Both the position numbers and the translations under genes were made by a program. The notes below the pieces were generated by a model, which saw only the letters and a list, made by a program, of their open reading frames with translations, made no database searches and was not told where the DNA came from. From IMG/VR virus record IMGVR_UViG_3300045003_000028, positions 1 through 35,239 of that record: a stretch of 35,239 nucleotides of DNA; one strand, 5' to 3'. This document shows, one piece after another, positions 15,753 to 23,039 of this stretch (position 1 is the stretch's first letter; each line of letters starts with the position of its first letter). This stretch comes from a virus.

Positions 15753-16921
15753 CAGTCGGCGGTGACGTAGAAGCCCTCAATCGCGTTGCGGCTTCCGCTT
15801 TGGAATCCGGCCGCCTGCACCGTCACGCTGTTGCCCCCCGGCGCGCTGGTGATCTGAAGGGCATAATAAGGGCTCGCCACACCGCCTTGGTTATCGGTGA
15901 CAGCCGAGTACGAATAGCAGCCATGTGAGGGGCTAAACGGAAAGGTGATCGACTGCGGGCCGCCGCTCCAGAAATTGCCGCCGCTGTCGTAGTGATACCA
16001 CTGATGGACGTAGCCGCCCCCCAGGTTGCAATATCCTGACGTGCTGCTCCCTGAGCAGGACGGCAACGCCAGTGTCGCCGAGCCCTGAGCCGTGATCCTG
16101 CCCTGCGCGTTCGTCGTGAAGGTGCAGGTGGTCGTGGTCGATCCGCACGAGCCCGGCGCCCCATTCACCGCGTCGAGATCGGCGTTGGCCACCGATGCGG
16201 CGGGAAGCGTCAGCGTTCCGCTATTTAGCGTCAGACCGCCCGAAATGTTAGCTCCACCGGTACTGACATTCAGGGTTCCGATGTTAGCGGTGCCCGATAC
16301 GTTCAGGCTTCCTCCGATTCCCACTGTGCCCGCACTGGATATGGTCATGGCCTGGGAATTTGCCGCCCCGAATGCTATCCCTTGTTGAAATCCCGGCGGG
16401 TTGAATTCGATGTAAGCTTGGTTTGTAAAGTCAATCAACTGCTGAATTCGCGTAGACGATGTGGTCCAGTCTGATCCGTTGGCATTGCGAGCGCCATAAA
16501 TTCGAAGTATATTGCTGTTTGTACTCGTATAATTAAATCTTCCGATTTCGACCTGATTGCCCGATGTCGTCCCCAGCGCGCCGCCATTATGTGTGGTAAG
16601 CCCCGAAACGGTCAGGCCTCCATTCAGGGTCGCGCCGCCCGTGACGCCAAGCGTCGAACTGAAGGATGCCATTGTGCCCGTAATGCCGCCTGTGAACGCG
16701 CATCCCGCCTTCGGACAGGCCGCGTTGGCTACACCAGAGACAGAGAACACGGTCGAGTCGATGCCGTCCAGGTCTCCGTTCAGATTGTTGCCCCAGGTGT
16801 TTGCGCTGGCGCCGATCGTGGGCTTCAGCCAGCCGTAATTCGTCGTCGGGACTTGGGCGAACGCGGGAGCGCTCGCCGACGCCAGGAGCGCGGCACTGAG
16901 ACCGACCAGGAGCTTACGCAT
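15746..16921 (-). CDS. Tail fibre protein with an N-terminal signal peptide
   Basis: This is a 391-residue protein starting at the ATG at 16921, chosen over longer in-frame starts because it gives a textbook signal peptide (MRKLL, hydrophobic core, cleavage AFA-Q at about 22-23). The mature N-terminus (TTNYGWLKPTIG, then TWGNNLNGDLDGID) is the standard opening of phage tail fibres. Shaft-like Gly/Ser/Thr repeats follow (GGATLNGGLTVSGL). The end (ITFPFSPSHGCYSYSA...ALQIT) resembles the gp53/gp37-like receptor-binding tip. The middle (~16340-16560) is visibly poorer in GC than its neighbours, suggesting module exchange. A fibre with an export signal is unusual. Confidence 0.8.
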   Translation of the reverse strand: MRKLLVGLSAALLASASAPAFAQVPTTNYGWLKPTIGASANTWGNNLNGDLDGIDSTVFSVSGVANAACPKAGCAFTGGITGTMASFSSTLGVTGGATLNGGLTVSGLTTHNGGALGTTSGNQVEIGRFNYTSTNSNILRIYGARNANGSDWTTSSTRIQQLIDFTNQAYIEFNPPGFQQGIAFGAANSQAMTISSAGTVGIGGSLNVSGTANIGTLNVSTGGANISGGLTLNSGTLTLPAASVANADLDAVNGAPGSCGSTTTTCTFTTNAQGRITAQGSATLALPSCSGSSTSGYCNLGGGYVHQWYHYDSGGNFWSGGPQSITFPFSPSHGCYSYSAVTDNQGGVASPYYALQITSAPGGNSVTVQAAGFQSGSRNAIEGFYVTADCY

Positions 16922-16923
16922 GA

Positions 16924-17241
16924 TCAGCCCTCGCACGCTTCGATGTTGTGGCTCGTGGTGGCCGCGACGACGGACACGGCGTTGATCGGCGGCGGATTGG
17001 GCTCCCATGCCTTGCCGATCCCCAGCTCCCAGGACATGCCGCCGAACGGCGCGGGCGTGCCTCCGCCGACCACGGCAGTCCCGCCCTTGTCGTTGATCCA
17101 GATGCTTTCGGTGGCCGTCGAGGGGTTGGAGATCCGGAGATATCGGCGCCCGCTGTTGAAGGGCGCGATGGTCTGCGCCGTCCCGCCCGCCGTGATCGAG
17201 ATGGACAGGTCGGTATTGTTCGTGCCGCGATTGGCCATCAC
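16924..17241 (-). CDS. Small tail-region protein, beta-rich
   Basis: This is a 105-residue protein without a signal peptide. It has a strand pattern (LSISITAGGTAQTIAPF, YLRISNPSTATESIWI) and a Gly/Pro loop (GGGTPAPFGGMSWELG) that resemble small phage capsid-decoration or fibre-attachment proteins in which tailspike and fibre genes are interleaved with beta-sandwich adaptors. It sits between tailspike and fibre, six bases after the tailspike stop and two bases before the fibre start. Met1 or Met2 are both possible starts. The role is inferred. Confidence 0.62.
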   Translation of the reverse strand: MMANRGTNNTDLSISITAGGTAQTIAPFNSGRRYLRISNPSTATESIWINDKGGTAVVGGGTPAPFGGMSWELGIGKAWEPNPPPINAVSVVAATTSHNIEACEG

Positions 17242-17247
17242 ATTGTC

Positions 17248-18684
17248 CTATTGATAGACCCAGCCGCCGGAGCCGGTGCAGAAGACCTCGTAGACGCCAG
17301 AGCCGCCGCCAACCGGTATGCCGCGCCAAGTGGGAGTTCCGCTCGCGTCGGTGACGTAAGCCGTCCTTCCTTGTGAGGAAGCGCCGCAGGTCGGCAGAGT
17401 CGCAACCGTATAGTTACGCAGACCGAGGGGCGAGTATCCTGGCACGTAGAGCGGGGAAGGCGAATGCGCTCCGGTCAAGTTGAACACGTTGGAATAGGCG
17501 GTGAGGGTCGAGATGCCCCCGCCGATGACAATCGTGTAATCGCTCGTTCCAGTTTCAACAACCGCACTCACTGCTCCAGATGACGCCTCAAATGTCGTGT
17601 TCGTGAAGTTGGTTCCCTGCGAACTGGCGACAGTTGCCCCACTTTGTCCAGAGTTGACCGCCTCGATGTAGTCTCCGTTGAACGTCGTGTTGGCGGCGTT
17701 CTGGATGGAAACTACCGTTCCTTCCGCGTTGTCAAAGGTGTCTCCAATCGACTGAAACCATCCAGTCCCATTCAGAAGAAGCGCGTTAAATTTTAGATTG
17801 TATATGTGATTGCCGGATAGCAACACACCAACAGCCCCAGGATCAGCTATTACGCCATAGTTAGTAGCAAATCCACCTTGCATAATCACGTGTGTTACTT
17901 GAGAGTCTGCCGCCAGCGCCCCGAGATGGATGCCTGCGTACCCCGTACCGACTTGCGAGCCACCCACGTATATCTGTACGTTTTCAAGACAAACGTCGTG
18001 GGTAGGGGTCGATGCTGTGCCGTTGACATAGATGAATGAGAAACCGTTCGGGAGGTTGTTCTCGTATAGGTTCGTGAGCGTCAGGGTGCCCTGCCCCGCC
18101 GTCTGGATGATGTCGTCGGCGCTGTTCGTCCCGTCGAAGCTCAGGTCGCGCACGGTCTGTGCATTCCAGGCCATCTCCCCGGTATTCCACCCAAGAACTG
18201 GAGAAGCGCACCCCGAGGATGCGACGAGGATAGACGCTTTGCCTGACCCGTACAGCACAAGGTTGGCTGTGCTTGGCATGGAGATGCCGCACACCTTATA
18301 AGTGCCCGGCGGCACGTAGACTGCGAGCTTTCCGCTCGTCAGCGCCGAGTTGAAGGCTGTGGTGCTGTTGGCCGCTCCAGTAGGGTCCGCGCCGTAGTCG
18401 ATTACGTTCGCGACCTCGGCGGCCCGCGCCGAGAGGCTGCGCGCCGTCGTGCTTCCGGCCGCCGTCACCAGCCCGTCCATCCCCCCGCTGAACGTTTGCG
18501 CTCCGGTCCAGGTGTTCGCCTGCCCCGTTTGCGGGACAATGCCGTAGAGGTACGAGAAATCCGCGTCTAGTTGGCTGGCCGGGACTTTGCCGGGCTGCGT
18601 GCCGAACGTATACGGCGGCTGCGCGAAGACGGGGCCAACCGACAACCCAAGCGCGACGACGATGGCGATGGCGCGCTTAATCAC
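17248..18684 (-). CDS. Tailspike with pectate-lyase-like beta-helix and signal peptide
   Basis: This is a 478-residue protein. The start taken is a GTG at 18684 that overlaps the preceding gene by eight bases. A longer in-frame ATG start (18783) would add a basic, low-quality extension. The N-terminus from that GTG is a signal peptide with cleavage VFA-Q. Residues ~25-50 (FGTQPGKVPASQLDADFSYLYG) are the usual head-binding opening of phage spikes. Residues ~100-145 (VIDYGADPTGAANSTTAFNSAL, then VYVPPGTY) are the hallmark of the pectate lyase superfamily domain. A right-handed beta-helix follows to ~430. The stretch around 17750-17900 is AT-richer than its surroundings. It probably binds and degrades a surface polysaccharide. 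Confidence 0.8.
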   Translation of the reverse strand: MIKRAIAIVVALGLSVGPVFAQPPYTFGTQPGKVPASQLDADFSYLYGIVPQTGQANTWTGAQTFSGGMDGLVTAAGSTTARSLSARAAEVANVIDYGADPTGAANSTTAFNSALTSGKLAVYVPPGTYKVCGISMPSTANLVLYGSGKASILVASSGCASPVLGWNTGEMAWNAQTVRDLSFDGTNSADDIIQTAGQGTLTLTNLYENNLPNGFSFIYVNGTASTPTHDVCLENVQIYVGGSQVGTGYAGIHLGALAADSQVTHVIMQGGFATNYGVIADPGAVGVLLSGNHIYNLKFNALLLNGTGWFQSIGDTFDNAEGTVVSIQNAANTTFNGDYIEAVNSGQSGATVASSQGTNFTNTTFEASSGAVSAVVETGTSDYTIVIGGGISTLTAYSNVFNLTGAHSPSPLYVPGYSPLGLRNYTVATLPTCGASSQGRTAYVTDASGTPTWRGIPVGGGSGVYEVFCTGSGGWVYQ

Positions 18685-18880
18685 TGACGGGAGTCCATGG
18701 GTTTGAGGGCGCCGACGTCGCCGTGAACTGCACCGCTTGTCCTTCGTTCGTAACGAAATCGACTTCACCGCCGGTCGCCTCAAAGGTCAGGGTCGACGAG
18801 TCGTCCCACCATTCCGGATTGTTAGATACCGGCACCCAAGGCGAGAGCCCCGGAGAAACTGGCGTCCACGGGGTGCTCAT
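18677..18880 (-). CDS. Small protein with three PW-x-PVS repeats
   Basis: This is a 67-residue protein in which PWTPVS, PWVPVS and again PWTPVS occur at the start, near residue 14 and at the C-terminus. The middle is a short beta segment (TLTFEATGGEVDFVTNEGQAVQF). It overlaps the adaptor gene by four bases (ATGA) and the tailspike gene by eight, so it is translated with them. It may be a linker or minor tail component. No family is recognised. Confidence 0.6.
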   Translation of the reverse strand: MSTPWTPVSPGLSPWVPVSNNPEWWDDSSTLTFEATGGEVDFVTNEGQAVQFTATSAPSNPWTPVSD

Positions 18881-19521
18881 GGCGCGAACCTATGAACCTG
18901 GCGCAGCACGTCTCCGGTGCTCTCTTTCAGGTTCGCTTGGTTGATCTCTTCGATGACGCCCTGGTATATCTGCAGCCAGCCCGGCAAGCGATCGTCATCT
19001 GACACGAATGGTATCGCCTGGATCGCCGCTCCATACAGGTATGCATCCGGATATAGGCTCAGGAGCCAGTTGGTCGAGTTGGACACCAGTGACGGGATCT
19101 GCGCCCAGTATTGCAGATCGGCGGTGTATCCTTGATCCGGGACCGATGAGAACCGGAACGAGGTACCCACGATGGAATAGCTATCCGGTTGCTCCGCCAC
19201 GTTGAAGCGGCGGGATGCAAGCTGGTTGGCCTGAGTCGGCGTGACGAACTTCAGCGTTCGCGTCGGGGTCGTCGAGGTGATCGAGAACGCCTGCACGCCC
19301 AGAAAATCCGGCGGTGTCGGCACATATTCGGCCGATATCGTCGCCGTGGCGTGCGTCAGCATCTGCCGATGGCGGATTGTCCGGTTGAACTGCGCTTCGG
19401 CGAGTTGGATCCAGAACGGCGCCTGTCCCGCCAGATCGGGCCGGTTCAGGAGGTCGATCACCGCTGCTTGCAGGTCGGTGTAGTTGGCGACCGTGCCGCC
19501 CGAGCCAACGGTGTAGGTCAT
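18877..19521 (-). CDS. Head-tail adaptor protein (SU10 adaptor-like)
   Basis: This is a 214-residue protein. Helical N-terminal features (DLQAAVIDLLNRPDL, IQLAEAQFNRTIR), the central sheet (YSIVGTSFRFSSVPDQGYTADLQYWAQIP) and the C-terminal helix LYPDAYLYGAAIQA match the adaptor proteins that sit between portal and nozzle in SU10-like and related short-tailed phages. It starts immediately after the stop of the 139-residue gene, within the head-to-tail gene order. The family call is from pattern memory and was not searched. Confidence 0.68.
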   Translation of the reverse strand: MTYTVGSGGTVANYTDLQAAVIDLLNRPDLAGQAPFWIQLAEAQFNRTIRHRQMLTHATATISAEYVPTPPDFLGVQAFSITSTTPTRTLKFVTPTQANQLASRRFNVAEQPDSYSIVGTSFRFSSVPDQGYTADLQYWAQIPSLVSNSTNWLLSLYPDAYLYGAAIQAIPFVSDDDRLPGWLQIYQGVIEEINQANLKESTGDVLRQVHRFAP

Positions 19522-19941
19522 CTAGCGCAAGATTCCGTTGCTCATGCCTACGCGGCCGGGAGCCGTGCGCAGGTAGGCGTATTGGCTATCGTTCAGCTTG
19601 CGCATCAGATAGGCCGCAGCGTGGGGATCGTGGCCAGCGTCGAGGACGTTCACCTTGTCCTCCTCCAACCACTTGTAAATCAGGGCGAACGGGATCGACC
19701 CGACGCGCCGCAGCTCTTTCGACGGAGACCAGCCATCGTTGTGGTTAGCCATCGCCTTGTTCTGTTCGAGGATCGGCGCCACGTCCGTAACGGACTTGAT
19801 CTCAGCCCCGTCCTCCGTATCACGCCAATAATGGCGCGTGCCGCCGGCTGTCCGAATGAGAGGCTGCCAATCGGTCAGCGGGGCGGACTCCGCCGCCTTC
19901 TTCCGGTCGGCGCGCTTCTCGCGGTCGGTCAGCTTGGACAT
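19522..19941 (-). CDS. Conserved-type head-region protein, unknown
   Basis: This is a 139-residue soluble protein. It opens with a strongly charged helix (DREKRADRKKAAES), then WQPLIRTAGGTRHYWRDTEDG and a helical C-terminal half (SPSKELRRVGSIPFALIYKWL). It lies between capsid and adaptor genes in the position often occupied by head-completion or small structural proteins. It starts in a TGATG overlap with the upstream gene, so coupling is likely. No catalytic motif is seen. Confidence 0.62.
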   Translation of the reverse strand: MSKLTDREKRADRKKAAESAPLTDWQPLIRTAGGTRHYWRDTEDGAEIKSVTDVAPILEQNKAMANHNDGWSPSKELRRVGSIPFALIYKWLEEDKVNVLDAGHDPHAAAYLMRKLNDSQYAYLRTAPGRVGMSNGILR

Positions 19942-20147
19942 CAGAGGATCTCGACCCAGCCCTTATCTTCGTGGGCCTCGGCGATGTCCTTGTGCACGGC
20001 GAACTTGTCGCCCTGCTTGAACTTCTCGTCGATGCCGTCGACGGCGTCGCCAGTGTGGATCTTGTCGTGGCCGAGCTTCATGACGCGGACCTCGACGTGG
20101 TCCTTTTCGAGCTTCCTGGCCGGGGCCGGTGCGGTCGGTTCGGGCAT
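19941..20147 (-). CDS. Small acidic/basic head-region protein, unknown
   Basis: This is a 68-residue protein. The ATG at 20147 is preferred over one at 20180 because AGGGA lies ahead of it, while the upstream ATG would lie inside the hairpin at 20169-20195. It is charged and has a compact beta pattern (HVEVRVMKLGHDKIHTGDA, GDKFAVHKDIAEAHEDKGWVEIL) seen in small proteins next to capsid genes. It is followed directly by the 139-residue gene. A minor head or decoration role is possible but not shown. Confidence 0.6.
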   Translation of the reverse strand: MPEPTAPAPARKLEKDHVEVRVMKLGHDKIHTGDAVDGIDEKFKQGDKFAVHKDIAEAHEDKGWVEIL

Positions 20148-20168
20148 TTCATTCCCTGCAAATGACGA

Positions 20169-20195
20169 CGGGCGGCCCATTGCTGGAGCCGCCCG
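20169..20195 (-). terminator. GC-rich hairpin after the capsid gene
   Basis: CGGGCGGC (20169-20176) and GCCGCCCG (20188-20195) pair perfectly with an 11-base loop, just past the capsid stop at 20222. There is no T-run, so it is better viewed as a partial or attenuating terminator, or an RNA-stabilising 3' hairpin, that would raise capsid mRNA over downstream genes. Confidence 0.5.
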
Positions 20196-20221
20196 CCAGG
20201 AGTTACGCGTTACTCAGATGC

Positions 20222-21178
20222 TTATTGGATGTCGGCCACGACCGCAGACGCGCGCTCGTTTCTGGCGACCAACGTGGCTTCGTGGGTCATCATGAACTTT
20301 CTTGAATCACCCGTCTTTGCGAGTTCCTCGACCTTGATGCCGTCGAGGACCGCGATGGCCCACATGTTCGGGTCGGCCAGCAGGCAGTCCCGCGTCAGGC
20401 CGTACGGGTGCGGGATCAGGGCGATAGCCCCGAAGTCAGACACGTAGACCTCGGCGGCGCCGTAGATGGTCGCCTGGTTCTCGCCGTCGACATTGGCGCG
20501 GATGTCTGCGATGCCGGTGAAGGCCGAGAACTCCTGCTTGGAGGTCGGACCCATATAGGCTTGGCGGGGCTGGCCGCCGTTGCCGAACGCGGTCGCCAGG
20601 ACGCCCTTCACCAGCGACTCGGTGAAGTTGCGCTGAGTGCCGTTGGTGGCCGCCGACACGACGCCGCTGGCGAAGCCGCCGGACGAACCGCCGGTCCCGC
20701 GGGAGACGTTGGAAGTCAGCCATGCCAAGGCGCCAGCCGCGTGGCGGGGGGTGGCGCCCGATTCCGCGTTGGAGGCATAGTTGCCGATCACGCGGGCTTC
20801 CAGGTCGCGACGCATCGCGAGGCCCTTCAGTACGCTCTGGCGGTTCAGTTCCGACTGACGACCGGCCTTCTTCACGACCTCTTGGGTACGGGCTACGCCG
20901 TAGGTCTTGCGGAAGATTTGGCAGTAGTTGCCGACCCGAACGGGCGTGTTCGGGGTATCCAACGTGCCGATGTCATCGCCTTCGAGCTGGGCGTTGTTGG
21001 CGTTGACAGCGTCAAGCGCCTCGGTCTCGTGTTCGTGGTAGATCCCGGTGGCTTGGGTCTTACCAATGTTGCTCACGAAAGGCGTAGCTTCTGCGGCCAC
21101 GCGATAGATCACGTCTTCTAGGTCTTCGCGGGCGCCGACCTGATTGGTCGACGTAACGGTATTGGTGGGAGCGGTCAT
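20222..21178 (-). CDS. Major capsid protein, SU10 type (DUF5309)
   Basis: This is a 318-residue protein. Features of the SU10/DUF5309 capsid family include REDLEDVIYRVAAEATPFVSNIGKT near the N-terminus, YCQIFRKTYGVARTQEVVKKAG, MRRDLEARVIGNY and late strands such as AEVYVSDFGAIALIPH. It assembles the icosahedral shell around the scaffold (next gene upstream, 21185-22195) and lies in the usual scaffold-capsid order. A strong GC-rich hairpin follows. The family is high-confidence by pattern. No protease cleavage site is obvious. Confidence 0.85.
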   Translation of the reverse strand: MTAPTNTVTSTNQVGAREDLEDVIYRVAAEATPFVSNIGKTQATGIYHEHETEALDAVNANNAQLEGDDIGTLDTPNTPVRVGNYCQIFRKTYGVARTQEVVKKAGRQSELNRQSVLKGLAMRRDLEARVIGNYASNAESGATPRHAAGALAWLTSNVSRGTGGSSGGFASGVVSAATNGTQRNFTESLVKGVLATAFGNGGQPRQAYMGPTSKQEFSAFTGIADIRANVDGENQATIYGAAEVYVSDFGAIALIPHPYGLTRDCLLADPNMWAIAVLDGIKVEELAKTGDSRKFMMTHEATLVARNERASAVVADIQ

Positions 21179-21184
21179 CTGACC

Positions 21185-22195
21185 TTATCCTCGTGCGTTC
21201 AAGTACGCAACCGCATCCTCTATGCTTCCGGTCTTGTTCAGACGGCCCTTGAGGTCTTGCAGCGCGCGTTGTTTTGGGGGCGTCGGTGTCGACGCGGCGG
21301 GTTTCACCGGCTTGCTCGGAGGAGCGACCGGTTTCGGCTGCGGCTTGACGTTCTTCGCGGCGGCCAGGGCGCGGTCCCGCTCCATCGCCTTTTGGGCGAT
21401 CACGAGTTGCCGGGCGCTGATGCCTTGAAGCTCAGTCGGGCTGAAACCCTGATCCATCAGGTACTTGGCGATGTCGGTCCGTTTCGCCTCATCGGTCGCG
21501 AGATCGGGAGCGAGCCGGGACAGCTCGTCACGCTGCGCCACGAGGTAGGCGTTGAACGTATCGGCCTGCCTGGCGCGATCCGCTTCCTGCTTGGCAGACA
21601 TGATCTGCTGCAGATGCGATTTGCGCAGGTCGACCTGTTCCTTGATCGGTCGGTACGTGTCAGGGTCCTGCCGCAGCAGAGTGATCCATTGGGCGTCCGG
21701 CACTTTCAGCCATTCGCCCCAGCCGTCCGCCTCGTTGGCGGCTTCGGCTTGCGCCAGGATGGTGTCGAGAACCTTCGCCTTGTCGGTAAAGGCCTGCACG
21801 GCCTGGGTCGCCACCTTTTCCTTTTCGGCGGCTTCTTGGAATCGCTTGGAAACGGCCTTCGAGGCTGTCTCCTCGCGTTCCGCCAGCTTTTGCTGGAGTT
21901 CGCGGGGAAGCGCCTTGAACAGGTCCTTTTCGTCAGCGGCCCAGAACAGAGGGGGCTCGATTGCCGGAAGATCCGGTTCGGGCGGTTCCTCTTCAGTCTC
22001 GGCGGGGCTGGCCTCTTCAGGCTCCTCGCCGGTCTCGGCCGCGGGCTCGGCCGGTGTCTCTTCGGGTTCGACTGCGGGCTCCTCGGCCGACGCCGGCGCT
22101 TCGTCCTCGCGCTCCTGCATCTCGCCGAGAAGACCAGCGGCCTGGTCGATCGAAAGCGCGCCCTCAGACGGGGCGTTGTGGGCTTCAGCAGCCAT
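21185..22195 (-). CDS. Scaffold-like capsid assembly protein
   Basis: This is a 336-residue, very acidic protein. Residues ~25-80 are an extreme Glu/Pro/Ala tract (EEPAVEPEETPAEPAAETGE). Residues ~85-240 are helical and charged, and the C-terminus is basic (KPQPKPVAPPSKPVKPAAS, then RALQDLKGRLNKT), a typical capsid-binding end. High charge, low complexity, length and position directly upstream of the capsid gene match phage scaffolds that guide procapsid assembly and are then lost. It begins 29 bases after the stop of the 129-residue gene. Confidence 0.76.
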   Translation of the reverse strand: MAAEAHNAPSEGALSIDQAAGLLGEMQEREDEAPASAEEPAVEPEETPAEPAAETGEEPEEASPAETEEEPPEPDLPAIEPPLFWAADEKDLFKALPRELQQKLAEREETASKAVSKRFQEAAEKEKVATQAVQAFTDKAKVLDTILAQAEAANEADGWGEWLKVPDAQWITLLRQDPDTYRPIKEQVDLRKSHLQQIMSAKQEADRARQADTFNAYLVAQRDELSRLAPDLATDEAKRTDIAKYLMDQGFSPTELQGISARQLVIAQKAMERDRALAAAKNVKPQPKPVAPPSKPVKPAASTPTPPKQRALQDLKGRLNKTGSIEDAVAYLNARG

Positions 22196-22224
22196 TGTTC
22201 ACCTGGGTTGGGCCGATCCGCTGG

Positions 22225-22614
22225 CTAGCGGTTGTCGGCGGGTCGTGCGGCCTTGCGCCGGGCTTCGGCCTGCTCTTCAGCAGCGGCCATTTCGCCGTCA
22301 GAGACGACGGACTGCAGCTCCTTGCGGAGGCTGTGAATCACGTTCACGAGGCGGTAGGCCTCTTCGCGGACGGCAGTCTGATCGGGCGAGGATTCAGACC
22401 ACGCTTTCGAGGCTCTGATCGCCATGCGGTCGAGCGCATACTCGATCTCGTCGCGCTGGATACGGGCTCGGACGCCGCGAGACTTGCGTTCGGACGTGCT
22501 GACGGGATTGCGGGGCTCGAACTCGGGGAGCTTGGGCTCTTCGTCGTCGTGGGCGCGTTCCGGGGCCTCCTGTGGCGCCAGATCGCGACCGTGCAACCAG
22601 TCCCACAGGTTCAC
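22225..22614 (-). CDS. Head-region helical protein, unknown
   Basis: This is a 129-residue protein, hydrophilic and helical after residue 40 (DEIEYALDRMAIRASKAWSE, YRLVNVIHSLRKELQSVV), with an acidic Pro-rich N-terminal third. It overlaps the Ntn-hydrolase gene by four bases (ATGA). It lies between that gene and the scaffold gene, so a co-assembly factor or partner of the hydrolase is possible. No family is recognised. Confidence 0.58.
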   Translation of the reverse strand: MNLWDWLHGRDLAPQEAPERAHDDEEPKLPEFEPRNPVSTSERKSRGVRARIQRDEIEYALDRMAIRASKAWSESSPDQTAVREEAYRLVNVIHSLRKELQSVVSDGEMAAAEEQAEARRKAARPADNR

Positions 22615-23039
22615 GCGCGAAGCTCCTGCACGCGACCGCCACAGCCCGTATCAAACTGCATCGCGATCACGACCGCCTCCCGCGGCGTCGCACCGGCCGC
22701 CATCGCGCCCATGGCGAACTCGAAACCAGAACCAGCGGCCCAGAACGGCGCGTCCAACGTATTTCGGCCTTTGGGCGTGAACGTCAGGATGCGACCGCGG
22801 TGGAAGATGTAGCCGTGAGCGTCGCTCTCCCCTTCGCCAAGGTCCGGACAGTCGCCTTCGAGACCACTCCGCACCCAATCCAGGAAGCGTCGCGACGCCA
22901 TGAACTCTCCGACAGCCGCTCCAAGCACTTCTCCGCGCTTGACGATCTTGACAGTCTCGGCGCGACGTGTGCCGCCTCCATTCGAGGTGACGAGCGTGTC
23001 GGCAGCAAGAACGCCATCGCGGTAAGCCACAACCGTCAC
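22611..23039 (-). CDS. Proteasome/HslV-like Ntn hydrolase of phage type
   Basis: This is a 142-residue protein matching the Ntn-hydrolase (proteasome beta/HslV) plan. Thr2 directly follows the initiator Met and would become the N-terminal nucleophile. The GVLAADTLV turn places an Asp at position 13 after the Thr (Asp17 in HslV). KI at residue ~30 corresponds to the catalytic Lys. The second sheet includes HGYIFHRGRILTF, and the GSGFEFAMGAMAAGA...AV..A helices end in TGCGG. It is somewhat shorter than HslV (~175). It lies four bases into the portal gene's 3' end, directly before a scaffold gene, so it may process virion or scaffold proteins. That substrate idea is inference. Confidence 0.72.
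   Translation of the reverse strand: MTVVAYRDGVLAADTLVTSNGGGTRRAETVKIVKRGEVLGAAVGEFMASRRFLDWVRSGLEGDCPDLGEGESDAHGYIFHRGRILTFTPKGRNTLDAPFWAAGSGFEFAMGAMAAGATPREAVVIAMQFDTGCGGRVQELRA

Noticed and set aside
20147-20180. Longer start for the small gene after the capsid
   Set aside because: The upstream ATG lies in the loop of the hairpin 20169-20195, and the ATG at 20147 has the better SD.
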